A stretch of 64,000 nt of DNA from the NCBI GenBank assembly GCA_019022495.1, contig JAFEKR010000009.1, forward strand, positions 2,310,781-2,374,780. The letters run 5' to 3'. The notes beneath the pieces are model-generated. The model saw nothing but the letters and a program-made list of their open reading frames with translations. It ran no database searches and was not told the DNA's origin. The translations under genes were made by a program, and so were the position numbers. Positions 57,069 to 64,000 of this stretch are shown here, in pieces (the stretch's first letter is position 1; the number at the start of each line of letters is the position of its first letter). The stretch comes from Epichloe hybrida (taxonomy: Eukaryota > Ascomycota > Sordariomycetes > Hypocreales > Clavicipitaceae).

Positions 57069-57557
57069 AATGGAGACGATTCGGATGACGTGTGCGTCTC
57101 AAGTTGGAACACGGCGTAATAGCAGCTGTCTGCTGTTTTGAGAGGGTCATTTGAGAGGGGGAAACAATGGGGCTGGACAATTGGACACGGGTTGGACACA
57201 CGGGTTGGACACACGGGTTGGACGGAGTACATACGTTGTTACCAGATATAACTCAATCAAAGGAGTCATGGATTCGATTCCCGCAAGAAGCCCAGATGCT
57301 CCTGTTGCGGGCGGGCGGGCGCAGCAGAGCAGAGCAGCGGCCCCTCGCTGCGCCACCAGGCGTTCATCACGCGCAGGTCGCAGCGAGGCGCACTCGGTCA
57401 GCCGCCCTCTGCACAGCCTAGCACAGCCTGCCCACGTCGCAATACCAAGCACGCGGCTGAGCAAGTATTTAAGTCCGCCAGCCCGCCCCGTCGTCATCCG
57501 GACAGCTGGTCCCCCGGGAATCCAGGAACCTCTCGCCATCATCTTCTCTTTCTCGCC
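57069..57557. other. Intergenic with short tandem repeats
   Basis: Three tandem acacgggttggac 13-mers lie at about 57185-57222, directly followed by acggagtac at 57222-57230. The rest is GC-rich probable promoter of the next gene, with a weak TATA-like gtatttaag at 57464. Confidence 0.5.
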
Positions 57558-58048
57558 ATGTCCAACCAGGAATTCTACGGCGGCGGCAGCGGCGGCTACT
57601 ACCCCTCGCAGCCTACCTACGCCCAGCCCCAGCCACAACAACATCACCAGCATCACCAGCATCACCAGCATCACCAGCATCAGCATCACCAGCCTACGGC
57701 CAGCAGCAGTCCTACAGTCCCCAACACCCAAGTCCCCCCCAGCAGACGACATATGCGCAGCCCCAGCACCAGCACCAGCACCAGCACCAGCACCAGCACC
57801 ACGACCACAATCACGCCACGGGGGCTCAGCCGCACCCCGGACCCGGACCCGGCGGACCAGACGCCGAGCGCGGCCTCGGCGCAACCCTCGTCGGCGGCGG
57901 CGGCGCCGCGTGGGCCGCTCACAAGGCCGGCGGCGGGCTGATGGGGACCGCGGGCGCGGCTCTCGCGGGCGCGATTGGCGCAAACGTTCTGGAGCACGCG
58001 CTTGGGAAGAAGAAGAGGAGGAAGCATGGATCGCGAGACGTCGATTGA
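57558..58048 (+). pseudogene. His/Gln-rich glycine-zipper protein with a broken frame
   Basis: The start frame reads MSNQEFYGGGSGGYYPSQPT and then (HHQ)n. The other frame continues sensibly from about 57696: SYSPQHPSPPQQTTYAQPQ, (HQ)n, ending with a glycine-zipper segment GATLVGGGGAAWAAHKAGGG and LMGTAGAALAGAIGANVLEH, then KKKRRKHGSRDVD. Joining them needs a frame change in or just after the catcaccag repeat (57647-57692); no good intron borders are present. Fungal proteins of this layout (Gly/Tyr/Gln-rich head, His tract, glycine-zipper tail) are membrane- or stress-associated, with unknown biochemistry. Either the copy is frameshifted or the repeat length is mis-sequenced. The repeats on both sides make an indel likely. 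Confidence 0.6.
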
Positions 58049-58544
58049 GGCCGACGGCCCGCGTGGATGATGGGATGGGATGGGATGGGATGGGGTAGAT
58101 TGTTAAGAGGATGGGTATTTTGGTTTCTCATGGTTGGGTTCAATGTCGTGCATGTGTCTGCTTGGGTCTGGGCGACTGGCTTGATTCTATTTACTCTCAC
58201 GTGGATATGTTGCTACCATTGTTTTTATAATATTCCTCTTTTTGAAAAAAGCCAAAAGAATCTTGTGTCTTGGACAGGACACCCAGGGGTCTTTGGATGA
58301 CACAGTTGCGCTTCATCTCTAGAGATGCGTTACAGTGCCCCTTTGCCCCTCGAATTGCAATCGTGGCCAGCGTGTACCTGCGATTTATGGCATGGGGATA
58401 TATACATCTACTACAACTCATCCAATGTGCACTGCCTTGCTCGTTCCGACGTCAACGTCAACTTTGTCAGAAATGCGACCGTGTCGGCTCAAAGCCCTTC
58501 ACCCAGGGAAGCCCTTCCCAAATAAGCTGGCTCGGCAAGGCCCG
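58049..58544. other. Intergenic between convergent genes
   Basis: Contains (atggg)n at 58074-58097 right after the stop codon. No gene seen. Confidence 0.5.
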
Positions 58545-60321
58545 TCAGCTTGATTCCCGATGAACTGCAATCTTCTTCTCATCGTCTTCTTCTCCCCGTC
58601 TACACGGCCTGCCCTCGCCGTCCTCGTCGTGGGTGATGTCGGAGAAGCTGCGACGAAGATGCTCGGGGCCGATGAGTGTGAGAAGCAGAGTGTAGGCGTA
58701 GACACAGGCCATGAAGATGCAAATGACTTTGCCGTAGTCGTAGCGCTTGACGCCCGTCTTGGAGGCGGGCAGCGGGAAGTCCTCGCCCAGGCCGGCCTCG
58801 ATGGTGGACGAGGCCGAGGAGACGAGGTTGCCGAGCTGATAGGCGGTTCCCACGACAAAGGTGCGGAAAGCACCGGGAGACAGCTCCATGAGATGGATGG
58901 GAATGACGCCCCAGGCACCCTGGACGCAGAACTGCTGGAAAAAGGCCGCCGCCATGATGGACTTGTTCCCCGCGAAGCCGTAGGGGTACAGGAGGGCGGC
59001 GCCGACGATGCAGCAGACCGTGATGCTGAAGCGTCGCCCTACAGACTGGCTGCAGAATCCGACAACGGTACCGCCTGTCATGGCGCCCAGATTGGCCACG
59101 ACCTGCGTCACTGTCACCTCCGTTTTGGTGAAGCCAAGCTGGTTCTCGAGCATGGCGGGGTACAGGTCCTGCGAGCCGTGGCTCATGAAGTTGAAGCCGG
59201 CCATGAGGAGGACGAGATAGCCGAGTAGGAGCCAGTGGCGCTTCAGAGCAACTTTGCCTTCGCTGATGAAGACGGCCCCGGCCGACTGGCCCGCCTGGCC
59301 GGCTTCCCTGCGCAGGCGCTGCCGTTCCCGGAAGACGTTGGTCTCGGGGAGCAGCAGGCGGAAACCGATGAACAGAACGGGCGGGCAAGCGGCGAACCAG
59401 TACAAGGGCCGCCACGTGTGCGATGTAGTATCGACGAGACCGCGGGCGAAGGCGGCGCAGAGAAGGTACCCAAAGGCGTACTGCGCACAAGTGAATTTGT
59501 TTTTGTTTGTCAATTTTGGTGTCCCAGACGAGAGATGAGTGAATGGTTGGTTACACAGCAACGTACACCCTGTTGAAGAATACCACTCATGAGACCTCGC
59601 GCCTCTTCAGGCAAGTCCTCCAGCGCCGTGGCGGCTGCGTTTCCGTACAGGCCGCCCATGGCGACACCGAACAAGGCGCGGCAGGCGAGGAATTGCGAGT
59701 ATGTTTGGCAGAAGCCGGTGCCCTTGGTTGTTGTAAGCAATTGCCACCTATAAACCTGATGCATTGAACCCGAGGGAAACATCAGCCGCTCACCAATTCC
59801 AGCACAATAAAGAGCAAGTTGTTCACAATGAAAGGCCATCTTCGGCCCCAGCGATCGCTCGCAATTCCAGAGGCAACGGACCCGACGGATCGAAACATGA
59901 GAACAAGGGTGATGCCCCATGTGATATCGGCGGGTGATTTGCCAAAGTCCTCTGCCAGGTCATTGACGGTGAGTGAAACGGTGAAGAAGTCGAAGGCGTC
60001 CCAAGTCTTTATGGATTTGGCAAAATTGATCGTGAAGAAAAAGTCAGCGACGATGGTGGCGTGTACACGGTGGTGGTGGTGGTGGGGGTCATTCGCCAAG
60101 TCCCTGATGAATCGGATTCAACGTACCCATGCGGAAAATGCCAGAGTGAAGAATGCCCATTGTTGGGCGCTCAACATGCGCACTAGTTTCCACGGGTTCG
60201 GAACCGGCAGCATGGGCGGCTTGAGGGTTTTGAATCGCGTCGCGAGATATGAAGCAGCGGACATGCCCTCATGGGGAGCCGCGCCGCTCTCCTCGCCGCC
60301 TCCTCCAGCGTAGTGGCCCAT
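58545..60321 (-). CDS. JEN1: JEN1-type monocarboxylate/proton symporter (MFS)
   Basis: Minus-strand exons 60321-60127, 60006-59794, 59722-59567 and 59480-58545, all phase 0, give 499 residues. The first exon is cytosolic (YLATRFKTLKPPMLPVPNPW). TM1 begins WAFFTLAFSAWTWDAFDFFTVSLTV across the first junction. MFS signature: ASDRWGRRWPFIV. Then CRALFGVAMGGLYGNAAATALEDLP and YAFGYLLCAAFARG. The Jen motif is intact: GFNFMSHGSQDLYPAML (N, S/T, H, S, Q, D all present), needed in yeast Jen1 for lactate/pyruvate transport. The C-terminal half ends with acidic/basic residues (DEDGEGRPCRRGEEDDEKK). It imports lactate, pyruvate or related short carboxylates with protons across the plasma membrane; in relatives it is glucose-repressed. 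Some fungal members prefer dicarboxylates, so substrate is open. Confidence 0.92.
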
Positions 60322-61355
60322 GATGACTTCTTTACTTGACTTGCTCACAGCGGCGAGTGAATGCTGATCGCACAACGGCACAAAACAAAGTAAGGGGAGG
60401 GGGGAATGGAATGGCTGGCAAGGCCAAGCAAGTGAGGGCTCCGGCCCCAAGATATACCATGAGCAACAGCAAAGGCGGTGGGTGATATTAAGTTTGGGGG
60501 CCTGAGAGATCCTGAGAGCAGCCTCGGTACCAGAACTCGTTCCGTCAGCATTGCGGAGTACTCCGTGCGGAGTAATGCTTACAATGCTGATTGGTTGGTG
60601 AGGTGACGGGCCCATCTTTTCGGCCTTCCCACCTGCCTCGCCTCACGGCGGCTCCACCCCATGCTCCGTACATTTTTTACGGATTCATCGGATTCATTTA
60701 CTCCACACCCGTGCCAAAAGGCTTGGCACCGGAAATCGGCACCGCGAGGGGTGCTCCCAGAACGTCATCTCCCGATGTAGACTCGCCTGGACAAGGCGGC
60801 CTGTTCCACTTGGCGTACGGCCCCAGGGATTCTTGGAAGGAGGCACTGACAACTCCACGGCAACACTCCATCCCAGAATAAACCCCGCACGCAATACGGA
60901 GTACATCGACTTGCAATAGTGCAGACAAATCAATGCCAGCGCCGAGCAGAGAACACATGGCAAAACCAAGTTAAAAACAGTTTTGTTCATTTCAAGATAA
61001 GGAGCAAAGCTACCACTGTCATGCGCCCAGGAGTCGTGTCGGGCCGCAGTACAGTCCTACGTGGCTCTGCCCGATACATTGCCATGTCCTTCACTTGCCT
61101 TGAACGCCGTCGCCATTGGCCTGTGATTCTCGGGTATCCCATCCTGTCTCTATAATAATTCTACACACAATTGCCATGCCCTTCGCTCCGCCGAAAACCG
61201 ACGCCCCCCCCCCCCGCGCGGAAAATATTAATTCAATAACCTCACTTCATGCTTCGTGAAAATACAGGACCAATCAAACCTGCCGCAGTAAGGTCGTAGA
61301 ATGACAAGGCGTGCTTGCCATCATCGCTCAAGGCAAGAGCTGCATTGGCCTGCTG
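60322..61355. promoter_or_regulatory. Upstream region of the carboxylate transporter
   Basis: 1.03 kb between two genes on the same strand. A perfect 12-nt palindrome cggagtactccg (60554-60565) is followed at once by gcggagtaat; ctccgtac (60664-60671) and tacggagtac (60895-60904) follow. C/G runs near 61206-61215. No coding frame supported. Confidence 0.55.
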
Positions 61356-64000
61356 TCAAACCCCGCCACCCATGAAAGCCGCGAGATCGTCCAAGTCGAG
61401 AAGCTGTCGCTCAAAGGCTTGGCAGAGCTCAGGAGCCGTCATGTCCTGGCTCGTGGTCTGTCCGTCTTGCGTGGCCGCGACTCCATTAGAGGATGCGTCT
61501 GGGCTTGACTGCTTGCCATCCGAAGGCTGCATTAAAGCCTGGGGAGCTCCAGCAGGGGGGGGGGGAGTGCCAACGACTGCATTGGGTGCAGTTCCGGAGC
61601 CACCGTTGATAGTGGTGACGCCGCGTCGCGGAACAGCCACAGGAGGCTCGCTGTCCCCTCGGGCAGATTCGGACACGGATCGGGCGGCTGAAGAGTGATG
61701 GACAGCTCCGCCGGCCGCGCCCTGGTGATCGTAGTCCATGGTGTCGGTGTTGGTGTCGGCATTGGAAGAAACCTCATCCTTGACGCCGCTTCCCGAGTGA
61801 CGAGAACCAGAACTGTGCCGGCCGGTGAGGGGCATCGCACTGCCAGATGCAGAAGCAGCATCATTGTTCAGAACCCGCTGCATGACAGTAAGGTGCCTAA
61901 GCCAACTAGACATCAGTGGCCAATTATCAGTGCCATTGTGCATGAACTTGAGCCCATCTCGCACGATGTGAGCAGCCGTCTCTACGGCATTGGGTGGCGT
62001 GAGTCCCTTGAGAGACAGGTAAGCGACTGTAGCGCTGGCAGTGAATGCCGAGAAGAGCATCACAATGGGGAGGCAGGTCGGGTGGTCCTTTTCTGCCCCA
62101 GCCTCTACAGCATTGAGCAGCAGTGTGGTGGCATGACACGAGGTGAATAGGCGATCCACGAGATCGTGACATCGAGGGTTAGTGCGGAACGAATCCAGGT
62201 TGAAACTCGGGGATATCACGTCTTGTAAAAGACGGCGGCGGTGAACAAAGACGGTGGCGCAATGCAGTAGGCAGTGGAGCATCGCAAATGTATATCCTGA
62301 ACCCATAGTCATGTGCAGCGTGATTTGGCCAGGCTTGTCAACCAGCGGCATGGGCAAAGACGCGCGAAGGTTTTCAATCTTGGCGAAGAGGTCGGTGCAG
62401 TCTTCTTCCCGGAAGGTGTGCAGCGTCGTCGCCGTCAACATGCCAACGACATCGCGCCAGATTGTTGATGCGAGGACGATGTACCCAAACTCGCCAATTT
62501 CTCCACCACTGCCATGGCCAGGTGACAATGCAGCGCGGCCAAGGTGCTGAGGCAAAGTCTTTACGTAGACGGCATTGCCGAAAGCAAAATTGATGTCCGA
62601 GCAAGGAAGAGATACATCCGAGGTATCCTGAGCAGCGAGGGCGGGGTATCGACCAGGAGTGCTCGTCAGGAGGCAGTCCAGAATGTAGACCAGCCACAAC
62701 GTACGTCGCAAGGACTCATCCCGAAGAAACTGGTCGGCATTGTCAGAGGTGTGATGGCCGTTGAGAATGCGATACATCTGAAGCATGCGTGCGGCTTGGC
62801 CGAGGAGGATGTAGGCCCGAACAGCGTTGCGAGTTCCCCATTCGTGGATGACGACGAGACACAAAGCTTGAATATCAGCGAGATTGGGATGGTCCAGGTT
62901 CTGATTGACCAGCACAAGCGTTTTGGAAGCGAACGTCTCTGCACCTGTGGTAGGAGACCCATATCGACGGATGAGAACTGGGGAGCTTCTGATGCCACCA
63001 GAAAGTCAGTGTGAATCATTCAAGATGGGGACGTCTGTCCCCTTGCCGGCGAGATGATGACATGGATGGATCGACATGTAAGAATTGAAAGTTGGGGAGC
63101 CAGTCAAGCTACTTACCGGGCTGCGCAAGTCAAAAGTCCATACACAAGACTTGACTCCAGAGTAGCATTCTTTAACTGCTGGACGAATGAAGGCTTGTGA
63201 AAAGCCACACACGCCGGGAACGTCTTGGAGACGACTCGCTCACACTCGGCGATGTGCTCAGGTGTCAGCCTGAGGCAGAGAGAAGGTCAGCAACAAAATC
63301 ATGCAGTTCGGGCAGGAGCGGCAGCGGCAGTGGTTGGTTGAGTCAATTTGCTGGCGGGGAACGGGCCAGCAATGACGCGAAAGGCTTGCTTGGCTGGGCA
63401 ACAAAAGAGGCAAGGACCAGCACGGCAGCTTCGGCGCTGTGTGATAGACGACCAGATGGATGATCCGAGGTGCGAGCTTGCATTGCTTGCCATCAGAACC
63501 ACCCGAGGAGGAGGCGTAGCTCGGTGCCAATGTGTGCAAGTGTGAGAGACGAGAAGGGGGAGGGGGGGGAGGAGGGGGGGGGCAGACGACGGGGGTTGGA
63601 CAGCGCAAGTCGCCGGCATCTCGGAGCAGAGGAGGGGCCTGAAGGTGGATTGGAGGGCGCCGAGCCAAGTGGAAGGCCGCGTTGATAAGGCGTGGCGCGG
63701 ATGGACAACGCAACGGCCGCTGCTGGGCCCCCGAGAAAACAATGTGGGTGCGCGGGTGCAGAAAAGCAGCAATGTGGGCGAAAAAAAAAAAAAAGAGAGA
63801 GAGAAACGCAGAGGGTGGAAGAATGCCGCGGCAGCGAGAGCAGCGAGACAGGCAAATGAAGCCAATCATGGAGAACAGAGACTCACTTTTCGGGTGTGAC
63901 TTGGACACCTCGGGTAGAGGCAGAGCTCGCGACGGGCTGTCTGGCATCAGAGACTCCGGCCCCGGAGGCCGGCAGACTGTCGCGTGCTGGGCGATGGGCG
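61356..64000 (-). CDS. Fungal-specific transcription factor (fungal_trans domain), 5' end outside the window
   Basis: Minus-strand exons: the right-edge piece 64000-63887 (open at the edge), 63269-63117 and 62988-61356, joining in frame across a 617-nt and a 128-nt intron; 632 residues are visible. The middle-homology region is clear: LTPEHIAECERVVSKTFPACVAFHKPSF, LESSLVYGLLTCAAR, then PNLADIQALCLVVIHEWGTRNAVRAYILLGQAARMLQMYRI, DESLRRTLWLVYILDCLLTSTPGRYPAL and DVSLPCSDINFAFG. This is the Fungal_trans domain of Zn2Cys6 regulators. The C terminus is Ser/Thr/Gly-rich with an acidic FERQLLDLDDLAAFMG end, a possible activation region. The Zn cluster must lie beyond 64000. The long first intron is a weaker call; an extra small exon inside it is possible. 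Target genes unknown; it lies upstream of the JEN1-like gene on the same strand. Confidence 0.82.

Noticed and set aside
57268..57290. tRNA B-box-like string (ggattcgattcccg)
   Set aside because: No matching A box, anticodon arm or 7-bp acceptor pairing in the surrounding 80 bases.
57147..58098. Long Arg- or Pro-rich frames on both strands (278 and 315 codons)
   Set aside because: Products of GC-rich repeats around the glycine-zipper gene. They contain long runs of Arg or Ser/Thr and no family features.
58600..59490. 296-codon second minus-strand frame within the transporter gene
   Set aside because: Shifted frame of JEN1 exon 4, Arg/His/Pro-rich, with no membrane segments.
53437..64000. 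Idea of a secondary-metabolite cluster around the flavoprotein
   Set aside because: No synthase, P450, methyltransferase or terpene cyclase is present. The flavoprotein, permease and regulator do not form a recognisable pathway.

Overview
The window is chromosomal DNA of a filamentous ascomycete. Short GT-AG introns, gene families such as RAE1, POP4, ASA1, a TTC27/EMW1-like protein, a JEN1-like carboxylate permease and a fungal_trans regulator, and a large AT-rich block with the dinucleotide signature of repeat-induced point mutation (RIP) all point to Pezizomycotina. I think Sordariomycetes, probably Hypocreales, but species cannot be read from the sequence. Exon borders below were assembled by hand from splice signals and reading-frame continuity.

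Layout. (1) 1-13683 is a gene-bearing left arm: a P-loop kinase with a 30-nt exon, an AhpC/TSA-type thiol protein, a small conserved protein, a four-exon PH-like protein, a decayed NmrA-like gene, a small protein of unknown role and the mRNA export factor RAE1. (2) 13684-31488 is a 17.8-kb island of three LTR elements nested inside one another. The outer Ty3/gypsy-like element has 116-bp LTRs. It is interrupted by a second Ty3/gypsy element with 217-bp LTRs, which is itself interrupted by a 2.8-kb element with LTRs of about 820 bp. Each layer is framed by a target-site duplication (gctt, gtagc, ataac). The two older layers are saturated with C-to-T change at CpA, so Gln and Trp codons have become stops; the innermost LTRs have largely escaped. 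(3) 31489-53436 is a dense housekeeping block: TTC27-like TPR protein, GYF-domain protein, RNase P subunit POP4, a PlsB-type acyltransferase with a PTS1-like tail (probable peroxisomal DHAP acyltransferase), pantoate-beta-alanine ligase, a PPxY protein, the ASTRA subunit ASA1, a TTC1-like TPR protein and a HAD phosphatase. (4) 53437-64000 is sparser and more accessory: a secreted thioredoxin-reductase-like flavoprotein, a His/Gln-rich glycine-zipper protein whose frame is broken, a JEN1-type permease and the C-terminal part of a fungal transcription factor that runs off the right edge.

I see no biosynthetic cluster, CRISPR array, rRNA or convincing tRNA. The least explained structure is the contrast between the RIP-saturated interior and the nearly untouched, palindrome-rich LTRs of the innermost element. 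Secondary items are a recurring CGGAGTA-type palindrome in intergenic DNA, the kinase P-loop split by introns, and the peroxisomal signal on the acyltransferase.
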